NCBI RefSeq assembly: GCF_004000925.1
Contig: NZ_BIME01000011.1
Location: forward strand, 62,001 to 126,000
Direction: 5' to 3'
From: Paenibacillus illinoisensis NBRC 15959
Lineage (GTDB): Bacteria; Bacillota; Bacilli; Paenibacillales; Paenibacillaceae
Length of the DNA stretch: 64,000 nt
Positions 17,035 to 25,229 of the stretch are shown here, in pieces. The first letter of the stretch is position 1. Each line of letters opens with the position of its first letter. The translations under genes were made by a program, and so were the position numbers. The notes below the pieces were generated by a model that saw only the letters and a program-made list of their open reading frames with translations, did not search any database and was not told the DNA's origin.

Positions 17035-17110
17035 TCACATAACATCTAATTTATGTACTTCGTAGATACAACAAATTCCTTCCATAATCTGAACTACGTA
17101 TATGATATCC
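17035..17110. other. Candidate insertion-site-like sequence at the recombinase end of the series
   Basis: After the last gene start comes a single left-type box (TTTCACATAACATC), then ATGTACTTCGTAGATAC, ATTCCTTCCATAATCTG and CTACGTATATGATATCC. CTTCGTAG... and CTACGTATA form a loose inverted pair. It lies between the first unit and the recombinase remnant, where a primary attachment site would be expected. It could equally be a decayed ordinary repeat. Confidence 0.35.
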
Positions 17111-17169
17111 CCATATTATTACATTTACGAAGAAAAGGTTCAAGAATAAAGGGGGAGTTCGAGTAGCCT

Positions 17170-17430
17170 TACCCGAAGCCAACCGATCCAGGGACTTTGA
17201 TTACGCTGGATATTTTTCGTACTACCAAGTTGTTCGCGCAGTCGTATGACCAAGTAGCTCCTTAATGTAGCGAAGGTCTGTCCCGTTTTCTAGCAAATGA
17301 GTGGCAAATGAATGCCTTAATAAATGAATACTAACCTTCTTCACAATTCCTGCGCGTTGTCTAGCTTTAGCTCATAAACCAAGCAATCAAATCGTCTCTT
17401 CATTTGCTTCGCTGCTCAGGCTTTTCCGCT
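17170..17430 (-). pseudogene. Decayed C-terminus of a tyrosine recombinase
   Basis: The minus-strand frame encodes 'HLLRHSFATHLLENGTDLRY' and 'IKELLGHTTARTT', the box II H-x-x-R and following His region of XerC/XerD/IntI-like tyrosine recombinases. It then hits TAG. Shifting frame restores 'STKNIQRNQSPW', the usual tail after the catalytic tyrosine. The expected EIYTHV segment with that tyrosine is therefore deleted with a frameshift, and the protein cannot be catalytic. Upstream, 'AEKPEQRSK' is readable in another frame, and the N-terminal two thirds are gone. It borders the repeat/cassette series and reads in the same direction. It could be the dead integrase of the series or an unrelated phage or transposon integrase. 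Confidence 0.8.
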
Positions 17431-17454
17431 CATCAACTTGCACCTCATCGATAA

Positions 17455-17504
17455 CAAAAAAGAGCCCCACACAAGTTATATCAACTCATGTGAAGCCCCT
17501 CTTC
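17455..17504 (-). terminator. Probable terminator of the hydantoinase operon
   Basis: Directly after the stop codon the minus strand shows an imperfect hairpin (AAGAG/CTCTT, CACA/TGTG and AGTT/AACT pairings) followed by six T. The G-rich part is unpaired, so strength is uncertain. Confidence 0.5.
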
Positions 17505-19054
17505 TACTTCATGTTTCCTACGACTTTCACTCGAAGCCTCGTCGCATTTCCCGGATGATAAGCGAGCGGGGTTTCTTCCACTTCCACGAGCTCAACCGTC
17601 GCCGGATCGGCGCCAGCAAGTTCCGCCTGTTTCACGGCTTTTTCCCGAGCATCTCTTAATGCTGCCTCACGGGGCTCTGTAGAATAGATGTAAATCTGCT
17701 CATATTGTCCGCTGATTTGGGCAATACACGCACCAATGGCATTAGCCACGCCCCCGTTCTCAGGTTTAATCATATGGGATACCCCGCGAATGGTGTCCGG
17801 AATCACGACACTGCCTCCGCCTACCAGCACAAGCTCAACATCACCTGAAGATGTCTTCATTTTATCAATGGTCTGTTCAATGATGGCTGCAATTTCATCC
17901 TGCACCTGTTTAGCAAAGTCTTCATCCAGATGCGCTACCAGACTCTGATCCCCGACATCTGCAAGACCCAGACGAACGGCAATGTCCGTTGTCGTAAGTG
18001 TATTCCCGCCAAAGACAAGCGCCTCTTGTCCGATCCTGTATCCTACGCTGTCCGGACCAACTGTAATTTTGCCATTCTCCGAGCGCACGATGCTTCCGCC
18101 GCCCAGTCCCACTGAGATAATATCCGGCATGCGGAAATTCGTGCGGATATCGCCAACCTCGACTGCAACCGACGATTCCCTCGGGAAGCCGTCCTGCAAA
18201 ACACCGATGTCCGATGTCGTACCGCCCACGTCGAGAACCATCGTATCTTTGATTTTTGCCAAGTAAGAGGCACCACGTATGCTGTTCGTAGGTCCACAGG
18301 CAATGGTCAGGATCGGAAACTGTTTAGCGTAATCTACTGACATTAAGGTACCGTCATTTTGGCATAAAAACACCGCTGCATCCGATATACCTTCTTCTTC
18401 TAATGCCTGCACAAACCCCTCGGTTGTCGTTTCAATGACCTTGCACAATGCCGCATTGAGGATGGTCGCATTTTCCCGTTCGATTAAACCAACCGAACCA
18501 ATCAATGAAGAACAGGAAACAGGAAATTCAGGTCCGTACATTTGATGGATGAGATCGCGAACGTGGAACTCCTGGTCATTTTTAAGGGATGAAAATACGC
18601 CGATGACCGCTATGGATTCAACACTACCGCGCCACTCTTCCAGAAGAGCTGTGATTTCGCCTTCATCGACTTCTCCAAGCAATTGGCCATCATATTCGTA
18701 TCCACCCTGTACGAGAGCATATTTACCCGACAGCTTCTGAACCATATCCTCAGGCCAGGACGTGTACGGAGCAACGGAAGCCGTTGCCGGGTACCCCAGA
18801 CGAATGACACCGACTTGGGCCAGCTTTTTTCGTTCAACAATGGCATTGGTGCATTGGGTTGTGCCTAACATGGCATGTGTGATTTGATTTTTATCAATAT
18901 TCGCCCCCTGCAGCAGCTGCCGGAGCGAGGTTTCAATCCCTGTGCGAATATCCAGGCTGGTTGGGGATTTCACCGCATGGATCAACTGATGATTCTCGTT
19001 CAAAATGATGGCATCTGTGTTGGTGCCGCCTACATCGATCCCGATTCTATACAT
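17504..19054 (-). CDS. Hydantoinase/oxoprolinase family protein (HyuA-like)
   Basis: 516 residues. The N-terminal 'RIGIDVGGTNTDAIILNE' and later 'TMVLDVGGTTSDIGVL' are the two phosphate-binding motifs of the ASKHA fold in Hydant_A_N and Hydantoinase_A domains. The length fits the short HyuA subfamily that occurs with DUF917 proteins. Likely an ATP-dependent ring-opening or related amidase-type activity on a cyclic imide or N-heterocycle; the substrate is unproven. It overlaps the DUF917 gene by 8 bp, so translational coupling is likely. Last gene of a permease-DUF917-HyuA operon. Confidence 0.9.
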   Translation of the reverse strand: MYRIGIDVGGTNTDAIILNENHQLIHAVKSPTSLDIRTGIETSLRQLLQGANIDKNQITHAMLGTTQCTNAIVERKKLAQVGVIRLGYPATASVAPYTSWPEDMVQKLSGKYALVQGGYEYDGQLLGEVDEGEITALLEEWRGSVESIAVIGVFSSLKNDQEFHVRDLIHQMYGPEFPVSCSSLIGSVGLIERENATILNAALCKVIETTTEGFVQALEEEGISDAAVFLCQNDGTLMSVDYAKQFPILTIACGPTNSIRGASYLAKIKDTMVLDVGGTTSDIGVLQDGFPRESSVAVEVGDIRTNFRMPDIISVGLGGGSIVRSENGKITVGPDSVGYRIGQEALVFGGNTLTTTDIAVRLGLADVGDQSLVAHLDEDFAKQVQDEIAAIIEQTIDKMKTSSGDVELVLVGGGSVVIPDTIRGVSHMIKPENGGVANAIGACIAQISGQYEQIYIYSTEPREAALRDAREKAVKQAELAGADPATVELVEVEETPLAYHPGNATRLRVKVVGNMK

Positions 19055-20150
19055 TCTCAGCCACCGCCTTTTTCACCATTTCCTCAAGTGGTACATAATC
19101 GTAATCATAGCCGAAGTATCTTGGACCTGCCGTCTGGATTCCCTTATCCGTTCTCCACTTTTCATGAGCGGGCAATCCAATAACCCGTACGCGTTTACCG
19201 TATTTCAGGCTCTCTGTGGTCACAGGCAACAAGGTTTCGTAATCAACCAGACAGATCAAATCGGGCGTCATCGTTACCACCTGACCGTTCTTTTCAGCAA
19301 TCAGGTTTTCATTTTGAAAATGAACCTTCATCTCCCCGGCTTTAAACGCCTCAATGCCTTCAAGATGCATGCAGCCGAGATTAAATCCGCCCTTGGTTTC
19401 ACGGATGACATCTACAATTTTTCCTTGGAATAGCTCATAGCCGGATACCCGTTTCAACAATTCCTCAAGCTTGTCCTTGGCATCTCGGTTCTTCGATGTA
19501 ATGATTGCTCCGATCTGTTCGGACAGAGTTACGATATGATGAACGCCACTTTGCTTCATTTGTGCACCCGTTGCCGGATACAGGCTGACTAAAGAACTGG
19601 CCCCCATTTCGACTGTAGCTACCCTGGCGAGCCGTTCTGTCCATTTGTTGTCAATGGTCTCAAAGATGCCAATATTCCCTTTCTCATCCGTTATGGCCAT
19701 CGGCGTCGCTGGAATGCCGTCCAGGTTAAACGTCACCATCTGAAGCTCCGGGAACGCCCGGCCCATACCGTCACAGTCGATCAGAGGCAGTCCCAGCTGT
19801 GCCGCAACAACAATAGGAATCATGGAATTGACGCCCCCCGCTTCCATCGGAAACGTACCCGCAATCTTGTCTTTTCCTAAATAATTCGCTAATTTCTGAA
19901 AAACCTTCACAAACTCGTCCCCGCGAGGGAATTTCTCCACTAATACGGAAGGCGCCCCCATCATCGCGGCTGGAATGAAAAAGTCCTCATCCCCAATCTC
20001 GTCCACGGAATATAGTTTGACAGGTCCAAACTTCTTAATGGCCGAGAGAGCCATCAATTTTCCGATATAAGGGTCTCCCCCTCCACCCGTTCCCAGAAAG
20101 GCTGCTCCAACGGCAATATGTTCAACAGCTGTTTCATCTAAATATCTCAT
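19047..20150 (-). CDS. DUF917 family protein
   Basis: 367 residues, the full length of the family. Glycine-rich 'AVGAAFLGTGGGGDPYIG' near residues 12-29 and 'GMGRAFPELQMVTF' near 128-141 are DUF917 hallmarks. DUF917 genes are regularly coupled to HyuA-type hydantoinase genes, so the product is probably a second subunit or partner enzyme. It directly abuts the permease gene (stop 20151, start 20150) and overlaps the HyuA gene, a compact operon. Cytoplasmic; no signal peptide. Confidence 0.9.
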   Translation of the reverse strand: MRYLDETAVEHIAVGAAFLGTGGGGDPYIGKLMALSAIKKFGPVKLYSVDEIGDEDFFIPAAMMGAPSVLVEKFPRGDEFVKVFQKLANYLGKDKIAGTFPMEAGGVNSMIPIVVAAQLGLPLIDCDGMGRAFPELQMVTFNLDGIPATPMAITDEKGNIGIFETIDNKWTERLARVATVEMGASSLVSLYPATGAQMKQSGVHHIVTLSEQIGAIITSKNRDAKDKLEELLKRVSGYELFQGKIVDVIRETKGGFNLGCMHLEGIEAFKAGEMKVHFQNENLIAEKNGQVVTMTPDLICLVDYETLLPVTTESLKYGKRVRVIGLPAHEKWRTDKGIQTAGPRYFGYDYDYVPLEEMVKKAVAENV

Positions 20151-21416
20151 TTATGATTCCTCCAATATAACAGTCTTCCGAGCAAATAAACGATAGCCGA
20201 TATAATATATGACAAAAGAAATGACAATTCCGGTCAACGGCTGATTTGGTACCTGCGGCAGGCTTGGGAACAAGGATAACACGACAGGCGTACAGGCTAT
20301 GATCGCACCCACAAGCCATGAGACAACGCCCAGCACGTTCACGCCCTCAACCTCTTGCCAGCGTCTCTTATCCCCTTTGCCAAGCACCCAATACGAAGCA
20401 ATCATCACGCCTGCCACTGGCGGAATCATAGCCGACAGAATGGACATGATCGGAGTGAAATAGTTAAGTATGCCAACGACAGCGAGTACGGTCCCAAGGG
20501 TTCCCGCAATGGCGACAGCCCACTTCTCTTTCTCCTTCGAAACGTTGAACACGTTAATTAAGGCAAAACCACCTGAAATCACATTCACAAGATTCGTTTT
20601 CCATGTAGCCAAGATCAAAATCATACCGCCAACAAACGGCGTCATGATGCTCAAAAAGGTGGCTGTGATATCGCTGGCTTGGTAAGCAATCGTCAGGACA
20701 GCTCCTGCACCAATCATCAGCAAGCCTGCGGGAACAATCCCGAATAGAGCGGCTTTCAGAACATCAGACCGTTTTCTCGAAAATTGCGAATAATCTCCTG
20801 CGATGACTGCTCCCAGCGCAAATGAACCCAGGGTTACGGCCAGTCCGTCGGTAAAATTCATAACGGCCGCTGGCTTATAATTTTGGATGATCTGCAGAGA
20901 TTCCCCAGTCAATGCTTCGACCAGACCGTACACGCTGATTCCGATCAATAAAGGGACGGCAATATAACTGATTACCCGCAGCACTTTAACGCCGTACATG
21001 GCCGAAACGACCATCACGAGACCGCAGATGAGTGATGCCAGCGGTACAGGAATAGTTATACCGATCTCGGCTAGCAGATTGGCCAAAGCTTCCCCGCATA
21101 CATTCGCCTGAATCCCGAACCAGCCAAGACACGCAATAGCGAGGATAATGGACAAAATCGTACGAGACCCTGTTTTGCCAAAAACCTGACCTGCGACCTG
21201 AACCGTCGGCTTTCCCAAATCCGTGCTTTGAATCCCCTGCAAAATCATGAGCAGCACAATAATGGAGTAACCTACTAACGTGACAAGCAATACCTTCGAT
21301 ACTCCCATGCCAGCAATCAGCGCATTCCCTACCAACAAACTCGGGATGCTGATGACTGCGCCAGCCCAGATGATCCCGAGACTGAACCAGGATTGATGCT
21401 CTTTAATGGCCTTCAT
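20151..21416 (-). CDS. NCS1-type cytosine/purine/hydantoin permease (CodB-like)
   Basis: 421 residues with about 12 hydrophobic helices. The N-terminal 'SWFSLGIIWAGAVISIPSLL' and 'GDYSQFSRKRSDVLKAALFG' near the middle are characteristic of the CodB branch of NCS1 nucleobase transporters. It probably imports the heterocyclic substrate processed by the downstream DUF917/HyuA proteins. Its start follows a terminator, so the operon has its own promoter in 21417-21500. The PucR gene just upstream is the likely regulator. Confidence 0.9.
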   Translation of the reverse strand: MKAIKEHQSWFSLGIIWAGAVISIPSLLVGNALIAGMGVSKVLLVTLVGYSIIVLLMILQGIQSTDLGKPTVQVAGQVFGKTGSRTILSIILAIACLGWFGIQANVCGEALANLLAEIGITIPVPLASLICGLVMVVSAMYGVKVLRVISYIAVPLLIGISVYGLVEALTGESLQIIQNYKPAAVMNFTDGLAVTLGSFALGAVIAGDYSQFSRKRSDVLKAALFGIVPAGLLMIGAGAVLTIAYQASDITATFLSIMTPFVGGMILILATWKTNLVNVISGGFALINVFNVSKEKEKWAVAIAGTLGTVLAVVGILNYFTPIMSILSAMIPPVAGVMIASYWVLGKGDKRRWQEVEGVNVLGVVSWLVGAIIACTPVVLSLFPSLPQVPNQPLTGIVISFVIYYIGYRLFARKTVILEES

Positions 21417-21500
21417 ATGATCTCCCCCAATCCTGTTCGTTCGAATATTGTTTTCTTATTGTAAAAGATGAAGGAGGTCAGCGTCTTTTTCAGAAAACAA

Positions 21501-21541
21501 AAAAAAATCCGATGTTTTTGTCTTATTGGACAAAACATCGG
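21501..21541 (-). terminator. Rho-independent terminator after the PucR gene
   Basis: CCGATGTTTTGTCC pairs with GACAAAAACATCGG and a long T run follows on the minus strand, seven bases beyond the regulator's stop codon. Confidence 0.85.
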
Positions 21542-21547
21542 AACTTT

Positions 21548-23077
21548 TTAGTCATGAATGAGACGGTAGACCATGCAGGCGATATAAACATCGTACGATT
21601 CGGAATTGATGGTCACATCATACCCTATGAGCTCGCAAATTTTTTTAATGCGATATTTCACCGTATTTTTGTGGACGAACAACAGCTTGCTGCAATCATC
21701 CATATTCCCCTTCGCATCCAGCAGAAAAGTCATCAGGGTTTTCAACGCGTCAGGGTCGTCCATAATTGGCTCCATCACGGACAGGCATTCTTCAGTGATT
21801 TCTTCCCCTTGCTTACTGAGGTCTATGGCTCGTTTCATAGAACGAACTTCAGCTGCGGTGTATAGTTTGCGGTGATGATAAATGCGGTGAACCTCTTTAG
21901 AGACTCCGTTAACGAGCTGATACATTCGGCGTACGTCCTGTGTGTTACGCATTCTCGGAGAATAAACGATGCTTGATATGTCAGCGATGAGACCCGTCGT
22001 TTCGATATATTCCGCTGCGATTTCAAACTCATTGTATTTAGATGAACAATTCCCTAGCAACACGACAACGCAGTGATCGATCGTTTGAATGACCGCGGTT
22101 TTATAATATTGCAAGAGATGCGCTTTTAAATCTTCCCTTACCCTTCTTTCCTCCGACAAATCCTGAACGTACACGAGCCACATCATTTGAATCCCGGAAA
22201 CGTCAATATGGAGCAAACTGGCCAATCGGCGCATTTTTTCGCTTTCATCATTCACGATGGCTTTAACCAAAGCGTACTCGCTGACCTCATTATGCTTGTC
22301 TCCCCACAAATTGATGGCCACCTGCACCACTTCGCTGATTTGATCCATCGTCTTCGGAGGCAGCTTCGAATTCTCTTTAATGAGAAACAGGTAAAGGACC
22401 TCTCCGTTTTTTTGATGAACACGTTTGTATTCAACAAAGCAGGACGAATCCAGCTCATCTCCTCCCATTCTGCCGTTCAAAATGGAAGGCGCCATGGACC
22501 GGATCAGACTCGTCACATCAAGCGATGAATTGCGCGGCCACATGACACGATTGATGATATCCAGGTTGCTGTTTGTCAGAACGATGTTCGCTTTCATCCG
22601 GTCCGACAGCAGTTTAAGGGTAATTTCCACGCTCCGCAAATGTTCCGGCAGCAGCGAGACCTTTTCCAGTGATTCATTCACGAAATGCTCATTCACCTTC
22701 TGATTGCTTACGATTGCCTCCATGGCTTCATAAATGACTTCATTATACCTAAGCGAGTAATCGTTTCTCGGCATGCAAATGATAATAAAATTCAGCGATT
22801 CTGCCAGCTCAAGCACTTCATCGGCGATATCCGGCAATACAATGCCAACATAATACAAAATCAATCCCATTTCACCAAGGTCATGCAAGTATTGAACCGT
22901 CTGACATTGCTGCTCCACGCTGTCCTTAATGGAATAAAAAGAGCTGATGACCAGCTCTTCAGCGTACCATTCTTCTTGAACGGTTTGAATAATTTGTGAG
23001 AAGAAATTGACATCCGCCACTTCCAACACAGATAAAGAGGACACGGTCTGATGAAGCCTACTTGTTCCAGTGATCAC
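21548..23077 (-). CDS. PucR-family transcriptional regulator
   Basis: 509 residues from GTG 23077. An N-terminal PucR_1 domain (about 1-110), a GGDEF-like CdaR domain and a C-terminal helix-turn-helix of the HTH_30 type ('MDDCSKLLFVHKNTVKYRIK', near residues 455-475) are visible. Members control purine, sugar-acid or heterocycle catabolism. Its position points to the HyuA operon. The coding similarity continues upstream of the GTG: 'VTVKDLLQLPSFRGAQ' is encoded from 23125 and matches the usual PucR_1 opening. The only possible start for that version is ATT at 23131, just after GGTGG. The true start is therefore uncertain. Confidence 0.88.
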   Translation of the reverse strand: MITGTSRLHQTVSSLSVLEVADVNFFSQIIQTVQEEWYAEELVISSFYSIKDSVEQQCQTVQYLHDLGEMGLILYYVGIVLPDIADEVLELAESLNFIIICMPRNDYSLRYNEVIYEAMEAIVSNQKVNEHFVNESLEKVSLLPEHLRSVEITLKLLSDRMKANIVLTNSNLDIINRVMWPRNSSLDVTSLIRSMAPSILNGRMGGDELDSSCFVEYKRVHQKNGEVLYLFLIKENSKLPPKTMDQISEVVQVAINLWGDKHNEVSEYALVKAIVNDESEKMRRLASLLHIDVSGIQMMWLVYVQDLSEERRVREDLKAHLLQYYKTAVIQTIDHCVVVLLGNCSSKYNEFEIAAEYIETTGLIADISSIVYSPRMRNTQDVRRMYQLVNGVSKEVHRIYHHRKLYTAAEVRSMKRAIDLSKQGEEITEECLSVMEPIMDDPDALKTLMTFLLDAKGNMDDCSKLLFVHKNTVKYRIKKICELIGYDVTINSESYDVYIACMVYRLIHD

Positions 23078-23170
23078 CTGTGCTCCTCTAAATGAAGGAA
23101 GCTGCAGTAAATCTTTAACGGTTACCCCAATTCAACCACCACTTTTTTGTTCAATTCATGCTGCTATGTT

Positions 23171-23428
23171 TCAATCTGTACGTAATCTGTATCTATAATA
23201 GATCATTTCATCCAGCAAGAGTTTCTCTTCGTAAAAGCTTGTTAAAACCAGACTATGATGCTCGGCATAACGAAGCAGCCTAAGATAGCTTTCATTATAT
23301 AATAGTATAACCCTCGTTATGATAAGTAACCAAGTAAGTTTCTTGGCCAACTGTGAAATATATTGCACAGTCCACTAAGATGCTAAGTCGGGTATCGAGC
23401 CGTACCGATATCGCAATTCGTAAACCGC
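23171..23428 (-). pseudogene. Frameshifted remnant of an unknown gene
   Basis: Three protein-like stretches on the minus strand are separated by a stop and a frameshift: 'AVYELRYRYGSIPDLAS' then TAG; 'YFTVGQETYLVTYHNEGYTI' in one frame; and 'YNESYLRLLRYAEHHSLVLT' with its tail to 23171 in another. Joined, they would be a plausible 80-residue protein end. Not recognised. It lies directly after the nucleotidyltransferase gene. Confidence 0.45.
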
Positions 23429-23429
23429 T

Positions 23430-24182
23430 TTATGATTTTCTCATTGCATTTAGAGCAATCTCAAAATAGCTATATACTTCATCTGCAATTCCCAGAAACT
23501 CTTCAACAAGTACATTACTATCCAAGTAACAAGCATACAGATACTCAACTAAAGCGGAGTCAATCTCGCAATACTTTATTATGGCATTCTTCATCTCAAT
23601 AATGTCATCTTGCCATACACCTGTATCTACTATAACCAAAGAGTATAATGCACGAATTAATCTCTTCGAATACCCTTTAATATATCTAGTTTTCATCGTG
23701 TCATCACTAGCAGTAGAAAGTGAACGACGTACACGGTCTACTTCTTCCTTGGTCTCTGTATTTAAGTCTAGAATGAACTCTGGAGAAATAATGATCGGTG
23801 GTACTTTTTCACCAATGTCATCACCATATACGCAAACACAGATGATCTTAACCCAAAAACCCCACTCATTCGGTTTATTTAATACATCGTCAATTGAGCA
23901 AATGATCGTATCAATCTTAGTAACTATTGGATATTCTTTCAAAAGCCTGTCTTTAATATTTGTCAATCTTTCGTAATCAATATCTTTGGGATTTGCACAG
24001 ACTATAGTAAAGTCCGCATCTGATTTAAAAGGTGTAGCAGTTCCTTTGGGAATTGAGCCACACATATAAACGCTATGAATCTTACCTTTAAATTCGGTAA
24101 GGATCTGATCTATATACTTATCAACCAAATCCTTATATTCACTTTGTATTTCAATTTTATTTATAACTTTTTCTAGTATCAT
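23430..24182 (-). CDS. Nucleotidyltransferase-domain protein (aminoglycoside-nucleotidyltransferase-like)
   Basis: 250 residues. 'SVYMCGSIPKGTATPFKSDA' with the following 'DFTIV' (near residues 38-62) contains the G-S...D-x-D signature of the polymerase-beta-like nucleotidyltransferase fold, as in AadA/ANT enzymes that adenylylate antibiotics. The C-terminal half is helical, as in ANT(9)/ANT(3'') proteins. Antibiotic resistance cannot be claimed from this alone. AGGAGG precedes the ATG. Element M lies just upstream, making it a cassette-like unit and a cargo type typical of integrons. Confidence 0.82.
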   Translation of the reverse strand: MILEKVINKIEIQSEYKDLVDKYIDQILTEFKGKIHSVYMCGSIPKGTATPFKSDADFTIVCANPKDIDYERLTNIKDRLLKEYPIVTKIDTIICSIDDVLNKPNEWGFWVKIICVCVYGDDIGEKVPPIIISPEFILDLNTETKEEVDRVRRSLSTASDDTMKTRYIKGYSKRLIRALYSLVIVDTGVWQDDIIEMKNAIIKYCEIDSALVEYLYACYLDSNVLVEEFLGIADEVYSYFEIALNAMRKS

Positions 24183-24198
24183 ATTGACTCCTCCTAAA

Positions 24199-24513
24199 CT
24201 AAGAACTTTTTCGGGCTAACGTTCCCGCATTCACGACGCTTGGCGTATGCCAAGTATGTCCGGCAGCCTCTGCTTTATCTCCTGAGAAAATAATGTTCTT
24301 TATTACTTGACGCCTTTGAGAAAACACCTGAATTGACTGCTCTGCTAATGTGCGAAATTCCTGAATCCCCTTTGTGTCCGAATTCACTTCACCTTTAGAA
24401 ACGTTTCGAAAATGAATATTTTCATTCAAAACTCCTATCATTCCATCAATGTTAAACGTGTTATATGCGCTCAGGTATTTTTCAATAAGATCTTTTAAAT
24501 TTGAGTTCTCCAA
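24199..24513 (-). pseudogene. SnoaL/NTF2-like protein truncated by the cassette repeat
   Basis: Residues 1 to about 82 read as a normal SnoaL-like protein ('LIEKYLSAYNTFNIDGMIGV', 'ENIHFRNVSKGEVNS'). From about 24270 on, the frame runs through element M, adding a nonsense tail ('HTWHTPSVVNAGTLARKSS') before a stop at 24199. The last 30 or so residues of the domain and the right half of the repeat are missing. A deletion joining gene and repeat is the simplest explanation. The fused protein is probably unstable. Confidence 0.7.
24214..24272. repeat. Cassette-type repeat, element M (left half only)
   Basis: Left arm GGGCTAACGTTCCCGCATTC then ACGACGC, hairpin CTTGGCGTATGCCAAG, then TATGTCCGGC as in elements F, G and L. 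The right arm is replaced by the body of the SnoaL-like gene. Confidence 0.75.
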
Positions 24514-24560
24514 GTCGAATCACACTCCTAGATTTTGATATTACATATTTGTCCTGATTT

Positions 24561-24762
24561 CAGATAACGTTGTTGTATTCACGAATCCGAGAGGGTTAAA
24601 GGAGCGTAGCGACTGGTCCGTCAGGACTTGCCTCTCAGTGGTTGTCGCCTGATTCCGCTCTTATCTTAGGCTGGGGCGTTTGTTGACTGAGATTTCTTCC
24701 ATGATTATACATCTGTCAATCAAGGGGCGATAGCCCCGCAGCTTGAATACTGTGTTAAACGC
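24561..24762. repeat. Cassette-type repeat, element N (longest copy)
   Basis: Left arm CAGATAACGTTGTTGTATTC then ACGAA; right arm GCAGCTTGAATACTGTG then GTTAAACG. The inner stem GTATTCA/TGAATAC is intact. GTTAAAC fits the integron GTTRRRY box exactly. The centre shares TTCTTCCATGATTATACATC with element E and has GGGGCGATAGCCCC, a hairpin equivalent to that of element K. Confidence 0.85.
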
Positions 24763-24873
24763 AGTTTCTGACTTAATCGAATTATCAAATACTAGCTTTC
24801 AGTTTGTTTTATATGATGCAGCATATGGTTTATACTCTATAAAATTGTCTATCCCACCAACGGAGGCGTTTAG

Positions 24874-24960
24874 TTAAGCAGGACTTCGAAAAGTACACTG
24901 TATCTCGCGGCAATAATAAATGAGTAAAATTAGTTTGAATAGATTCTCCCAATTATCCAT
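24874..24960 (-). pseudogene. Short 5' fragment of a cassette gene
   Basis: ATG 24960 follows AAAGGAG at an ideal distance and begins 'MDNWENLFKLILLIYYC', but the frame ends after 28 codons. The strong ribosome site suggests the start of a real gene whose remainder was deleted before element N. The rest of 24763-25229 shows no gene. Family unknown. Confidence 0.35.
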
Positions 24961-25229
24961 CGAAATACTCCTTTCATCAGGAATGCCAATGAAATAGATA
25001 ACATTCATCCCGTGATGCATTTATGACCCGATATGGCCTTCTTTATCCATAACCATTCGCAACACGCTTTGCTTTCCTCGAGACACAAAAAAAGACAAGG
25101 CGATCTAAATGGTATTGATCATAAAAAAGTACTGGATAAGGAGAGAACCATATTAGGAATAAGTAAATGGCATACAGGAAAACATAAATCCCGGAACTTC
25201 ATTAACTAACGGATCTAGGAGGTTGGCAA

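Noticed and set aside
8847..17110. Interpretation of the repeats as ordinary MITE or REP elements
   Set aside because: Not excluded, but fixed orientation, placement after every single gene and cassette-like cargo fit a recombination site better. No target duplications are evident.
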